Shown: one piece after another, positions 1-8,234 of the stretch
How the letters are laid out: each line of letters opens with the position of its first letter
Position numbering within the stretch: position 1 is the first letter of the stretch
Assembly: GCA_963767565.1 (NCBI GenBank)
Contig: CAVYEG010000009.1
Span: 1 to 64,000 of the forward strand
Direction: 5' to 3'
Length of the DNA: 64,000 nt
Origin: Palsa-504 sp963767565
GTDB taxonomy: Bacteria > Actinomycetota > Actinomycetes > Streptosporangiales > Streptosporangiaceae
The notes under the pieces: model-generated
The model's database searches: none
What the model was told of the DNA's origin: nothing
What the model saw: the letters and a program-made list of their open reading frames with translations, nothing else
Position numbers and translations under genes: made by a program

Positions 1-2052
1 GACGGTCCCGTCGGGGAGGTGCTCGGCGGTCCATCCGGGGTGCTGTTTGAGCCGGTGGTCGTGCCGGCACTTCGGGTCGCCGTTGCACGTACAAGTCCGT
101 CCGCCTGCCTCGTACGGCACGCTATGTTCGAAATCGCATTGCGTGGCAGGCCGCCGACAGCCGGGTCCGGTGCAGGTAGCGTTCCGGATCTGGGTCAGGT
201 GCCGGAGCCTGACCCCGGGATCGTGCCCGCGTGCTTGGTGCCGGTGGTCGCAGGGGTCGGTGGCGATCGGCTCGAGCCTGATGATCAGGTCCGGCTGTCC
301 GGGGGTTCCGGTGGACAGCCGCCATGTGCCCCACCCGCCAGGGGGACCGGCCCGCTGGTCCGGGACGAAGGTGAACCGCGGCGGCCCGGTGCCGTCCGGG
401 GGTCCGGTGCTGCCAGGTGGGTCGTGTCCGGCTGGTTTACCGCGTGCGGCCTGCTCGTTACGGGTTTCCGGGCGCGCGCAGCCGTGGCCGATGGCGTGTC
501 CGTCGTGATCGGTGACCGTGACGCACCAGGTGGTCTTGGGGTTGGTGGCGGCGGCGGTGGCCAGGTCGCGGGCCAGGTCGGGGTCGACCGGACCGATCCC
601 GGTGATCTCGCCGGGCCGGTCGGCCAGGTCCAGGAGGGTGGTGGCCGGGATGGTGAGGTTGATCTTCCCGGCGAACCCGTCCGGGATCACGCCACCGCTA
701 CCGCCGCTGCGGTCGCCGGGGACGGCCTGCTCCGGCCAGCTCGGGCCATCCGGGCCGCCCGGACCGTCCGCGGCGCCGTCACCATCACCATCAATATCGC
801 CGTCGCCGTCGCCGCTGGCGGTGTCGTCCTGGGCTGCCGGGCGGGAGTCGCGGTTGAGGAGGATGTCGAGGTAGGCGCGGGCGCGCAGTTCATCCATGCT
901 GCCCGCCACGCCGGCCTGCCGGAGTTGCCGGGCCCACCAGTTCACCCGCTGGTCGGCGGCCAGCACCTGCGCCGGGGGGAGTTCCCGGCCGGCCAGCCCG
1001 GCGTTCCCGGACTCCTCCGCCCACCGCTCCACCCGCGCCTGCCTGGCCGCCTGCTCCCGCCGCTTCTTCGCCTTCTCCGGGGCCACCTGCATGACCGCGC
1101 GGGCGATCGCCGCCGCCAGCCCGGCCGGGGTCAGCGTCCCGGCCCGGCCCAGTACCAGCGCCTCCGCGGCTCGGGCCTCGCCGGGGTCCAGCACCGCGGT
1201 GGCGCGGGCGATAATCCCGGCTTTGGCTTCGGAGACGATACCGTCCCGGAACGCCGCCTTGGTGCCGGGCAGCTTGACCTCCAGCGCCTCGGCCACCTCC
1301 AGCAGCTGGTCCGCGGCCCACCGGGACTCACCCAGTACCGCGGCCAGCTCCACCGGCGCGAACTCATCCCACACCGCCGGCATCCGCGCTGGACCCTCGG
1401 CCCGGCACCCGCTAGCGGCACGGCGGCGGATGAACTCCGCCACCGCCGCATACTTACGCGCCGCGTCGTGGGCCTGCGCCCGGTCCCACCCGCAGATCAC
1501 GCCCGCCAGCTCGTCATCGGTGGCGCCGGTGTAGGTGTCGCCGTCGCCGGCGGCCTGTTCGGCGAACGACCCCAGCGTCACGCACCCGGGGGCCACGTCC
1601 AGCGGCATGCCCGACGCGAACCCCGACGTCCGGCTCGTGTAGTCGCCGGGATAGGTCCGGGCCGATCCGGGCATTCCCGGGCCTCGCCGGTCCGCCGCCG
1701 CGGCACCGGCGTCCGCAGCCGTCAGTCCCAGCCGCTCCCGTACCGCCCGCGCCGCGGCCGCATCTGCGGTGACCTGGGCGGCCTCGGCGTACAGCGCGGC
1801 CATCCGCCGGTCATCCAGCCAGACCGCCAGATCCTCCGGATCCACGCCGTCCGCCTGCAGATCCTCCTCCTCCGGTGGCGGCTCGTCGTCAGGCAGCTCA
1901 GACGGGTGCAGGCCGGGCGGCCAGTCCGGGGTGGACGGCAGCAGCCGCCAGCCCCGGTCCCCGTCGAACCGCGGGTCAGGACCCGGCCCGGCAGGCTCCC
2001 GGCCAGGATCCCCGTCCTGCCCGGCAGCCCCGCAAGCTGGCCCTGGACCCAT
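1..2052 (-). CDS. DUF222 / HNH endonuclease domain protein (3' end cut by window edge)
   Basis: The gene reads leftwards off position 1; 684 codons are visible and the C-terminus is missing. It is a DUF222-type HNH endonuclease, a family present in many copies in actinobacteria, often mobile, with no settled physiological role. The last visible residues hold the HNH core: CDFEHSVPYEAGGRTCTCN, then a CRHDHRLKQHPGW stretch with the second metal-binding Cys and His. The N-terminal 90 or so residues are acidic and proline-rich. The middle is helical DUF222 sequence, and an acidic Gly-Asp linker lies near positions 780-830. The start is the ATG at 2050-2052: it has GGAGCG just upstream and an in-frame stop at 2095-2097. 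The antisense strand is open over the whole gene, an effect of the high G+C. Family assignment is firm; function is not known. Confidence 0.9.
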   Translation of the reverse strand, partial: MGPGPACGAAGQDGDPGREPAGPGPDPRFDGDRGWRLLPSTPDWPPGLHPSELPDDEPPPEEEDLQADGVDPEDLAVWLDDRRMAALYAEAAQVTADAAAARAVRERLGLTAADAGAAAADRRGPGMPGSARTYPGDYTSRTSGFASGMPLDVAPGCVTLGSFAEQAAGDGDTYTGATDDELAGVICGWDRAQAHDAARKYAAVAEFIRRRAASGCRAEGPARMPAVWDEFAPVELAAVLGESRWAADQLLEVAEALEVKLPGTKAAFRDGIVSEAKAGIIARATAVLDPGEARAAEALVLGRAGTLTPAGLAAAIARAVMQVAPEKAKKRREQAARQARVERWAEESGNAGLAGRELPPAQVLAADQRVNWWARQLRQAGVAGSMDELRARAYLDILLNRDSRPAAQDDTASGDGDGDIDGDGDGAADGPGGPDGPSWPEQAVPGDRSGGSGGVIPDGFAGKINLTIPATTLLDLADRPGEITGIGPVDPDLARDLATAAATNPKTTWCVTVTDHDGHAIGHGCARPETRNEQAARGKPAGHDPPGSTGPPDGTGPPRFTFVPDQRAGPPGGWGTWRLSTGTPGQPDLIIRLEPIATDPCDHRHQARGHDPGVRLRHLTQIRNATCTGPGCRRPATQCDFEHSVPYEAGGRTCTCNGDPKCRHDHRLKQHPGWTAEHLPDGTV

Positions 2053-2079
2053 CGGCCACGCTCCGTTCGGCAGAAGATT

Positions 2080-2104
2080 GTCTATAGAACACTATAGCTA
2101 GACA
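2080..2104. promoter_or_regulatory. Imperfect palindrome upstream of the HNH gene, candidate operator
   Basis: TGTCTATAG at 2080-2088 faces CTATAG (2092-2097) and TAGACA (2099-2104), giving an interrupted inverted repeat with two CTATAG hexamers 10 bp apart. It lies about 30 bp upstream of the HNH start codon and is AT-rich in an otherwise 70 % G+C window. It could be an operator overlapping the promoter. This is inference from position and symmetry only. Confidence 0.35.
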
Positions 2105-2223
2105 TGCTGACATTTTGGACGACATGCCGATAGTGTTGACGATAAGTGCCGGGCCGGAAAGCCAGAAAACCAGCCTCACGCCGCGATCTTGACCGTTGGC
2201 CGGTCACGGCCTAAATGGCCGAG

Positions 2224-2355
2224 TTACGGGTCTCCCGCAGGAAGGGCGACCAGCATCGCCGGCAGTTCCTGCGTCCGCTCCAGCGTGGGCAGATGGCCGC
2301 CCCAGGGCAGTACGGCCAGCCGGGCGACAGATGGCAGCGGAGAGTTCGGCTGCGA
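2224..2355 (-). pseudogene. Remnant: C-terminal end of an alpha/beta hydrolase
   Basis: On the minus strand a short open stretch bounded by a TGA at 2356-2358 and a TAA at 2224-2226 reads SVARLAVLPWGGHLPTLERT followed by QELPAMLVALPAGDP. This is the shape of an alpha/beta-hydrolase C-terminus, where GGH carries the catalytic His followed by the last helix. No start codon, nucleophile elbow or upstream domain is present, so it is a fragment. The rest of the gap between the HNH gene and position 2549 shows nothing else I can support. Confidence 0.45.
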
Positions 2356-2549
2356 TCAGCCGGAAGTCCGGTAATTACGGTTCGGGGCCGGACACGGCGG
2401 ACCTGGACGGCGTGAAGGCGTTCGACATCAACGGGGGCTGCACCTGGCAGCAGGAGAGCTGACGGACAGGGCACCCTGAAGTGAGCTGTTGTAACAATGT
2501 AGAAAACGCCTTGCAGAAAACGGGCGTGAGGGTAACCGGCCTGGTGACA

Positions 2550-4616
2550 CTACACGGCCTGCCAGTAGACGGTGTAGTACTCGTGGGCGGCGCGGCTGAC
2601 CGGGATCAGGCGGACGGGCTGGCGGCCGGAGAGGGCCTCGAAGGCCAGGGGCCGGCCGGCCGCTCGCTGCAGCGAGGTGAGCTGGAGCCGCGGCGTCAGC
2701 GGGCCGGGGTTGGCCGGGTACACGCCGCTCAGCACGACCGGGCCGTAGGTCACGGCCTGCACGGCCGGGTGGTCAAATGCGGGCTCGAAGGCCAGCCGCA
2801 TGGGCAGGGTGACCTCGAGCCGGTCGCCGGGCCGCCATCCCCGGCGCAGCGCGATCCACCCGGCCGCGGGCTCCGGCGGCAGCAGGCCGGTGACCGGGCC
2901 TCCGTTGAGGATGACCAGCGGCGGGCCGGCGACCCAGGCCGGAACCCGCACCCGCAGGGTCATCGTGGCCGCGCCGGAGACCACGGACAGCCGGATGACC
3001 GGCTCGTCGGGGAAGGCGGTGTCCTGGCGGAGCACCAGCCCGTGCGTCCGCACCTGCGACGGGATGAACAGGTTGACGTACAGGCCGTCTGCGTCGCGGG
3101 TGTAGATGGTGTCGGCGAACTTGGCCTCGGTTTCCACGCCGGTGGCGGTGTCGCAGGTGAACGTGTCGTAGTCGGTGGCGTAGACGTCCGGGTTGCCGTC
3201 CGGGAAGTAGTTCAGCGGCTGGCGCTTGAACGCGCCGGCGGAAAGGCCGGTGTAGTAGCAGTTGAAGCCGTGCGGCGAGGTGGGATCCTGCTCCCCCAGC
3301 ATCTGGTTGAACAAGGTCCGCTCGTAATAGTCGATCCGGTCGGTGCGGGTCAGGTCGTGGAACTGCAGCAGCCGGGTCAGCTTGAGCAGGTTGTAGCTGA
3401 CGCAGTTCTCGCAGGTGAAGTTGGACAGCTCGGCGGCGACCACGTCGGGCTGCTGGAAGTGCTCGTAGTTGCCGGCGCCGCCGATGACGTAGACGTGGTG
3501 GCCGGTCACGATGTCCCAGAAGTTCTGGGCGATGTCCCGGTACCTGCTGCTGCCGGTCTCCTCCCACATCCGGAGGCAGGCGATGATCTTGGGCGTGGTC
3601 ACGTTGGCCTGCAGCCCGGCCAGCGCGTCCACCCCGTCGGCGAGCGGGTCGAACACCTGCGCGTGGTAGAAACGCTGGGCGGTAGCCAGGTAGCGTTCGG
3701 CGCCGGTGATCGTGTACAGGTTGGCCAGCGCCTCGGGCAGGCCGCCGTACTCGTAGGTCAGCACCTGCTGCATCTGCGCGTAGGACAGCCGGCCGGTGCG
3801 CCAGTCGACCCAGTCGCCGAGCTTCATCGCGACGTCGAGGGCCAGGTCGTCGCCGGCCAGCTGGTACTGGTCGATCAGCCCGGCCAGGTACTTGTGGATC
3901 ATGTAGTACGGCGACCAGGCGTTCTTGCCCTCCTCGATCCAGGTGAAGTAGACCTCGGGGAACCCGGACAGGTACCCGGCGTGGAATCCCGCGTGGACCG
4001 CGCGGGCCTGCAGGGCGGCGAGCTGGCTGACCAGGTACCGGCCGCGGGCCAGGGCCTCGTCGTTCCCTGTGTTCGCGTACGTGATGGCCAGGGCCGACAG
4101 CAGATGCCCGGTCATGTGCCCGCGGATCTGGGAGGTGGGCTTCTCCCAGCCGCCGCAGGGCTGCGCCGTGGTCGGCACGCCGTAGTTGATCCGGAACGGG
4201 CGCAGCATCCGGTCCAGGTCGAGGAACAGCAGGTACGCGGTGTTCCTGGCCTGGTTGGCCCGGAACGGGCTGTCCAGCAGCTGCACGCTGCCGAGCGGCA
4301 GCGCGGCGATGCGGCCCGCGGTGCCGTTGGGCGCGTAGCCGCCGGGCTGCGGGGTCGTGTCGGGCAGGCCGGCCAGGCTGACGGCGGGCGGGCCCGCGGG
4401 CCGGCTGGAGGCGGACTTGAGGAGCAGGGCTTGTTCGGCCACCAGGGCGCCCGCACCGAACAGGGTCAGCGCCTCGCGCCGGCTGAGCCTGCCCAGGCGC
4501 GCGCGGCCGGCCGGGCCTTGGGGGCCGGCCGGGCCTTGGGGGCCGGCCTGGGGCTGGGGGTCGGCCGGGCCGCTTGGGCGCGCAGGGTCTGTCGGGTCAT
4601 AGCCCGCGTTGTTCAC
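2550..4616 (-). CDS. Tat-exported glycoside hydrolase, GH127 (DUF1680) beta-L-arabinofuranosidase-like
   Basis: 688 residues, GTG start. Residues 45-53 (SRREALTLF) followed by an alanine-rich hydrophobic segment form a twin-arginine signal, so the enzyme is probably exported folded. It is preceded by a Pro/Gly/Gln-rich head with a PQGPAG tandem repeat. The body is the alpha/alpha-barrel of GH127, with YEYGGLPEALANLYTITG and the FTCENCVSYNLLKLTRLLQ motif. In characterised GH127 enzymes a Glu and several Cys around this area bind zinc and form the cysteine nucleophile site. Known members remove beta-L-arabinofuranose from plant glycoproteins; other substrates exist, so the exact sugar is inference. 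A divergent IS607 element lies immediately upstream. The Shine-Dalgarno AAAGGA sits in the arm of a hairpin. Confidence 0.88.
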   Translation of the reverse strand: MNNAGYDPTDPARPSGPADPQPQAGPQGPAGPQGPAGRARLGRLSRREALTLFGAGALVAEQALLLKSASSRPAGPPAVSLAGLPDTTPQPGGYAPNGTAGRIAALPLGSVQLLDSPFRANQARNTAYLLFLDLDRMLRPFRINYGVPTTAQPCGGWEKPTSQIRGHMTGHLLSALAITYANTGNDEALARGRYLVSQLAALQARAVHAGFHAGYLSGFPEVYFTWIEEGKNAWSPYYMIHKYLAGLIDQYQLAGDDLALDVAMKLGDWVDWRTGRLSYAQMQQVLTYEYGGLPEALANLYTITGAERYLATAQRFYHAQVFDPLADGVDALAGLQANVTTPKIIACLRMWEETGSSRYRDIAQNFWDIVTGHHVYVIGGAGNYEHFQQPDVVAAELSNFTCENCVSYNLLKLTRLLQFHDLTRTDRIDYYERTLFNQMLGEQDPTSPHGFNCYYTGLSAGAFKRQPLNYFPDGNPDVYATDYDTFTCDTATGVETEAKFADTIYTRDADGLYVNLFIPSQVRTHGLVLRQDTAFPDEPVIRLSVVSGAATMTLRVRVPAWVAGPPLVILNGGPVTGLLPPEPAAGWIALRRGWRPGDRLEVTLPMRLAFEPAFDHPAVQAVTYGPVVLSGVYPANPGPLTPRLQLTSLQRAAGRPLAFEALSGRQPVRLIPVSRAAHEYYTVYWQAV

Positions 4617-4622
4617 GTCCGA

Positions 4623-4656
4623 GATCCTTTGCCGGTCACCGGCCCCGGCAAAGATC
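4623..4656 (-). promoter_or_regulatory. Hairpin containing the ribosome binding site of the GH127 gene
   Basis: CTTTGCCGG at 4627-4635 and CCGGCAAAG at 4645-4653 pair perfectly, and flanking GATC on both sides extends the stem across a one-base bulge. On the minus strand the 3' arm contains AAAGGATC, the only Shine-Dalgarno of the GH127 gene, seven bases before its GTG. The stem could mask that site or stop transcripts coming from tnpB. Which of these happens is inference. Confidence 0.45.
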
Positions 4657-4760
4657 GTACCCAGCTACCGTTGCCTTCTGATGAGCAAACGTGAGTCTGC
4701 TGATTCATTAGGCAGCCTCGCCTTGCGGTGAGGCGGTCCCCGTCTTGTCCGGCGGCTGCC
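4657..4760 (-). ncRNA. Candidate omega (re)RNA region at the 3' end of tnpB
   Basis: In IS200/IS605 and IS607 elements the guide RNA of TnpB overlaps the 3' end of tnpB, runs through the right end of the element and takes its guide from flanking DNA. Here that is the segment below the tnpB stop at 4708. A stem with arms GCCTCGCC (4715-4722) and GGTGAGGC (4727-4734), one mismatch on the RNA strand, overlaps the last codons. The exact ends cannot be fixed from sequence alone. Confidence 0.3.
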
Positions 4761-6165
4761 GGCGCGGGGTTGACGTTTCACGGCCTCCTGCGTTGCCTGC
4801 TCGCGCAGGCTCGGTCTCACGGGTGGCTCCACGTCCTGCCACCGGGCCACTCCCGGCGGGACTCTGTTCACCCAGGCGGGTTTCGCCGAGTCGGGCGAGG
4901 TTGACCGCGGCGTTGAGGTCACGGTCGATCTCCAGGCCGCAGTGGCCGCACTTATAGATCCGGTCGGCCAACGTCAGGTTTGGCTTTCGCCCGCCGCAGG
5001 CCGAACAGAGCTTGCTCGATGGATAGTAACGTCCGGCTTCCACGAGGTTGGAGCCGTACCACGTGCACTTGTAGGTCAGCATGCGCCGTACCTCGGCGAG
5101 GGCGGCGTCGGCGAGGGCACGGTTCAGGCCGCGCTTGCGGGTGCCGCCGGCCGAGCGCATCCCGGAGGCATTCAGCGTCTCCACGGTGATGACCTGGTGC
5201 TGTTGCGCCACGGACGTCGTCGCCTTGTGCAGCGCGTCGCGACGCACGGCGGCGGCGCGGGCGTGGGTGCGCCCGATGCGCCGGCTTGTCCTGGCCCAGC
5301 GTTTCGACGGCGGCCGCCGGGTCCTGGTTTCCGGGTCCCAGGGGCCCTGCTGGCGGGCAGCCCTGCGCTGCAGCGCACGCAGCCGGGCCTGGGCGGCGGC
5401 CAGGGACTTCGGGGCCGGGACCCGCCCGATCTCACGGCCGTCCGGGGCGGCGACCACCAGCAGCGAACCGGCTTTCACCCCGACATCGACGCCCACCGCC
5501 GGCACGCCCGCGCTGGCGTGCCCGGGGATGCTCACGCAGCGCCGGACGATGACCTGGAACGAGCAGAACCACCGCCCGGACGAGTCCTCGGACACGGTCG
5601 CGGACAGGATCCGCCCGGTCCCGGCCTCGATGCGGCGGGCGAGCTTCCGGGTGGACTCATGAGTCCGGATCGTGCCCACCCTTGGCAGGGTAACGTGATG
5701 CCGGTCAGCCTCCACCCGGATCGTCCCGGTCGTGAAACGCACCGACCGGCGGGAACGGGCCGACTTGAACTTCGGGAAGCCGATCGCCTTCCCGGCCCGC
5801 TCCCCGTTGCGGGACTTCCTCCACACATCGAGCCCCCGGGCCAGGGCGTCCAGGCCCGTGTTGTACGCCTCCTTTGAGTTCTCAGCCCACCACGGGGCAA
5901 CCTCGTCCTTGCGGCGGTTCCATTCCTTGCGCAGCCCTGCCAGCGACCAGCTCAGCGGCGGCGTCAGGCCGGCCTCGGCGATGCCGTAGGAGCGCTCCGC
6001 GGCTCGCTGGTCCATCACCGCTTTCACCAGGCCGAGCATTGCGTTGTGTGCCGTGCGCGCGGCTCCGGCGTGCGACCGGAACGCCCGCTCCTGAACCGGA
6101 GCGGGATCAAGTGCGTACCGGTATGCCTGTGCGGTCCAGCCTTCGGGGATCTCGAACCTAGACAC
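4708..6165 (-). CDS. tnpB: TnpB RNA-guided nuclease, IS607 type
   Basis: 485 residues. TnpB is the RNA-guided DNA nuclease ancestor of Cas12; with a transposon-encoded RNA it cuts empty donor sites so that the element is kept. The RuvC-like residues are all present: D227 in GVDVGVK, E329 in VITVETLN and D414/D416 in EIDRDLNAAVN. A zinc ribbon with Cys 387, 390, 406 and 409 (CSAC, CGHC) lies before RuvC-III. The first 130 residues match the WED/REC-like region, with KAYNTGLDAL-like helices. A basic, proline-rich tail of about 60 residues follows RuvC-III; its DNA overlaps the expected guide RNA. The ATG start overlaps tnpA by 8 bp, so the two are translationally coupled. Nothing in the reading frame is broken. 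Confidence 0.93.
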   Translation of the reverse strand: MSRFEIPEGWTAQAYRYALDPAPVQERAFRSHAGAARTAHNAMLGLVKAVMDQRAAERSYGIAEAGLTPPLSWSLAGLRKEWNRRKDEVAPWWAENSKEAYNTGLDALARGLDVWRKSRNGERAGKAIGFPKFKSARSRRSVRFTTGTIRVEADRHHVTLPRVGTIRTHESTRKLARRIEAGTGRILSATVSEDSSGRWFCSFQVIVRRCVSIPGHASAGVPAVGVDVGVKAGSLLVVAAPDGREIGRVPAPKSLAAAQARLRALQRRAARQQGPWDPETRTRRPPSKRWARTSRRIGRTHARAAAVRRDALHKATTSVAQQHQVITVETLNASGMRSAGGTRKRGLNRALADAALAEVRRMLTYKCTWYGSNLVEAGRYYPSSKLCSACGGRKPNLTLADRIYKCGHCGLEIDRDLNAAVNLARLGETRLGEQSPAGSGPVAGRGATRETEPARAGNAGGRETSTPRRQPPDKTGTASPQGEAA

Positions 6166-6751
6166 CAGCGGCCGCCTCGTCGCTCGTCTGGTGCCTGGTG
6201 GCGGTCACCGCGCGCATCGCGCGGTTCCGCGCGCCGCGCCGGCCGTACAACCGGGCGCACATGGACGTGAGGACTTCGATCATGTCGCGGACCAGGTCAT
6301 CGGTGGTCTCCCCGGGATCGGCGACGACGATCTTACGGCCGTGCGCGGCGAATGCCGCTTCGAGGTGCTCGACCCCGAACCTGGCCAGCCGGTCCCGGTG
6401 CTCCACCACGACCACGCTCGCAGACCGGTCCGACAGGATCCGCCGCAGCTTCGGCCGCTTCCCGTTCAGCCCGGAGCCGACCTCGGTCACCACCTCGCCG
6501 ACCGCATGCCCGTTCCCGGTGGCCCACTCCGTGAGCCGGGCGACCTGACGGTCCAGGTCATGTCGCTGATCGTGCGAGGACACCCGCGCGTACACCACCA
6601 CCCGGCCGGACTCATCAGCCGGGACGGCGTCCACCCAGATCGTGCCTGATTCCAGGCGGCGCGCGGGCGCCGGCAGCCGGTCCTCCCGGAACCACCGGTA
6701 CGCGGTCTGCGGATGCACGCCGTTCGCACGCGCCCACTCAGCGAGCTTCAC
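6158..6751 (-). CDS. tnpA: IS607-family serine recombinase / transposase TnpA
   Basis: 197 residues, GTG start. The N-terminus is a MerR-like winged helix (MKLAEWARANGVHPQTAYRW) that binds the element ends. It is followed by a small serine-recombinase domain: VVYARVSSHDQRHDLDRQ with the nucleophilic Ser at position 58, then VVEHRDRLARFG and a C-terminal dimer helix. This N-terminal-HTH order is diagnostic of IS607 and differs from resolvases, where the HTH is C-terminal. IS607 recombinases move a circular intermediate with little target specificity. The gene is first in the two-gene element and overlaps tnpB. Confidence 0.93.
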   Translation of the reverse strand: MKLAEWARANGVHPQTAYRWFREDRLPAPARRLESGTIWVDAVPADESGRVVVYARVSSHDQRHDLDRQVARLTEWATGNGHAVGEVVTEVGSGLNGKRPKLRRILSDRSASVVVVEHRDRLARFGVEHLEAAFAAHGRKIVVADPGETTDDLVRDMIEVLTSMCARLYGRRGARNRAMRAVTATRHQTSDEAAAGV

Positions 6752-6815
6752 ATACTCATTAAAACATAAGTTCGATCACATTTGCTCGCGAAATGCCGAG
6801 CAGTTCAGAACCCCT

Positions 6816-6839
6816 TGCCGGCCCGGATCCGGGCCGGCA
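6816..6839. repeat. 24-bp perfect palindrome
   Basis: The two 12-base halves TGCCGGCCCGGA and TCCGGGCCGGCA are exact reverse complements with no spacer. It lies in the 415-bp gap between the IS607 tnpA start and the next plus-strand gene, so it terminates no visible gene. It could be a protein binding site or the trace of an element end. Apart from this palindrome and repeat A next to it, I see nothing in 6752-7166. Confidence 0.6.
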
Positions 6840-6854
6840 GCGGGAGCCGCGAAC

Positions 6855-6875
6855 CAATGAAAGTGGCACCCTGCC
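6855..6875 (+). repeat. Copy A of a 21-bp inverted repeat pair
   Basis: Matches the reverse complement of 12079-12099 at 19 of 21 positions, including 14 identical bases in a row (CAATGAAAGTGGCA). The match weakens beyond this, but CCGCTGCCGG recurs at a similar distance on the same side of both copies. The pair encloses 5.2 kb of accessory DNA. Confidence 0.55.
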
Positions 6876-7166
6876 GAAAAGAGGGGTGTTGTCTAAGTCC
6901 CACATCAGCCCCGTCGCTCCGATACGTCGGCTAACAATCGAGGCTACGTATCCAATCTGACACCGGCCGACATGGCGGCAGTTCCTCCGCTCCGTTGAGC
7001 TGCCCGGCTCTAGCAGCAAGGCCTAGCCACCGACATTGACGCGGAAGGCTCGCCTCACCCGACGGCCTGACCCCGCTGGGGCTGCTCCTCTGTCCGCATT
7101 TCTTGGCGGCCGACCGGCCCCGGAGACCACTTGTCGTGGCAGGCTTGGCTACGGGAGGGGAAGCTT

Positions 7167-8234
7167 ATGGACGCTGGCGTGGGTCACGGCAAGAGCGGGG
7201 GCCAGCCGGGCGCCCCGGGGAATACTTCTGGCGAGGGCGGATCAGATCCAGACGCGGCCGGAGGTGAAACCGACCGCGCCGGGCAACCGCCGCGGACAAT
7301 CGGCAAGTTGTGGGGAAAGCTGCCTGCCGTCATCAAGTATTTCGGGCTCGCGATATTTTTCGGGCTGCTTACCTGGATCATCTTTCCGAAAGAAGCCGAC
7401 GTAGCCACGCCGCCGTACGTCAGCATCGAAATCCGTTATTCCGGCCCGCAGTCCCTGGAAATCTTCTATCAGGTTTCCTCGGACGGAACCACCGATGCGG
7501 TTCTCGTCGGTGCGGAGGACGACCAGGATCTGTCGGTGACACCGCCCGCCGTCTCCGTGCAGGTTTTCTTCCCCGCTGGGATCAAGCCGACACAAGCATG
7601 CCCGCCACCTTATTGCGGGCTGTCTTCGGCAGGCGAGTACTACTGGATCGCCAGACTCAAGCTCGAGCCGGCCTCCGATCCGGCACGGTACAGCGCTAAC
7701 GCGGTTTTCCAGTTCGCCGGGAGCTTCGGCTACGCCGCCAACGGGGCCCGGGCCGTAGTCTCGTTCCCGCAAGTGACCTATAGCGGCTCGCCGACGGCCG
7801 ACCTGAGCATCAACTACGCGTTTCCGTCCGTCACCACCTATGACTGGGCTCAGTCCCCGGAAATTGAGAGCAGCGAGTACGGCGAGGCGTCGTGGACCGA
7901 GCAGCTGCTGCCGAACCAGGAGGCAGCCAGTCAGGCGGTCAGCGGCGTTAACCTGAGTCGCCAGCGACGGGACAACGATTTCACCTTCCTCGCGGGTGCC
8001 CTCGTTGGCGTGGCCGGGCTCGATTTTCTGGGAAGGCCTCAAGAAGCTCTTGCGCATGGAGTGAGGAGACACCCGGGTGGCCTGGCATCTGCGCCAGGCC
8101 CTCGGCGACGTGCTGTGGCGCAGCCAAGCCGGCCTCCCGCTGGCGGATCACCGGACACCACCACAGTGGGTGCAGGACCTGGCCGCGCGCTTCAGCGCGC
8201 TCAGCATCGGCCCCGAAGCGCCACCCGCAGCTGA
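7167..8234 (+). CDS. Hypothetical single-pass membrane protein with probable frameshift near its C-terminus
   Basis: The ATG at 7167 is preceded by GGGAGGGG. The N-terminal 45 residues are Gly/Pro-rich. Then come a basic stretch and one transmembrane segment (VIKYFGLAIFFGLLTWIIFP), and a long extracytoplasmic region of beta-rich sequence with one Cys pair (CPPPYC). I recognise no family. A second hydrophobic segment begins at FTFLAGALVGVAG near 7980-8020, but the frame then turns into Arg/Pro-rich sequence. One frame over, the same DNA reads SIFWEGLKKLLRME and stops at 8062-8064, a natural tail for a membrane-anchored protein. A single-base slip near 8020 is therefore likely, either a real mutation or a sequence error, and the true gene probably ends at 8064. 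Confidence 0.6.
   Translation: MDAGVGHGKSGGQPGAPGNTSGEGGSDPDAAGGETDRAGQPPRTIGKLWGKLPAVIKYFGLAIFFGLLTWIIFPKEADVATPPYVSIEIRYSGPQSLEIFYQVSSDGTTDAVLVGAEDDQDLSVTPPAVSVQVFFPAGIKPTQACPPPYCGLSSAGEYYWIARLKLEPASDPARYSANAVFQFAGSFGYAANGARAVVSFPQVTYSGSPTADLSINYAFPSVTTYDWAQSPEIESSEYGEASWTEQLLPNQEAASQAVSGVNLSRQRRDNDFTFLAGALVGVAGLDFLGRPQEALAHGVRRHPGGLASAPGPRRRAVAQPSRPPAGGSPDTTTVGAGPGRALQRAQHRPRSATRS

Larger units (their letters stand above)
4708..6751 (-). mobile_element. IS607-type transposon (tnpA + tnpB), element ends not resolved
   Basis: The two genes overlap by 8 bp in the order tnpA-tnpB, as in the IS607 family. IS607 elements have no clear terminal inverted repeats and make no target duplication, so only the coding span is given. 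The true ends probably lie within about 100 bp on each side. Both proteins are full length with intact active sites, so the copy could still be active. Confidence 0.85.

Noticed and set aside
19..2097. Long plus-strand open frame of 692 codons
   Set aside because: It is the exact antisense register of the DUF222/HNH gene; composition is Gly/Arg/Pro-rich with no recognisable domain.
2481..4694. Plus-strand frame of 737 codons opposite the GH127 gene
   Set aside because: Antisense shadow: the minus strand has a Tat signal and clear GH127 motifs, the plus strand only Val/Gly/Arg-rich sequence.
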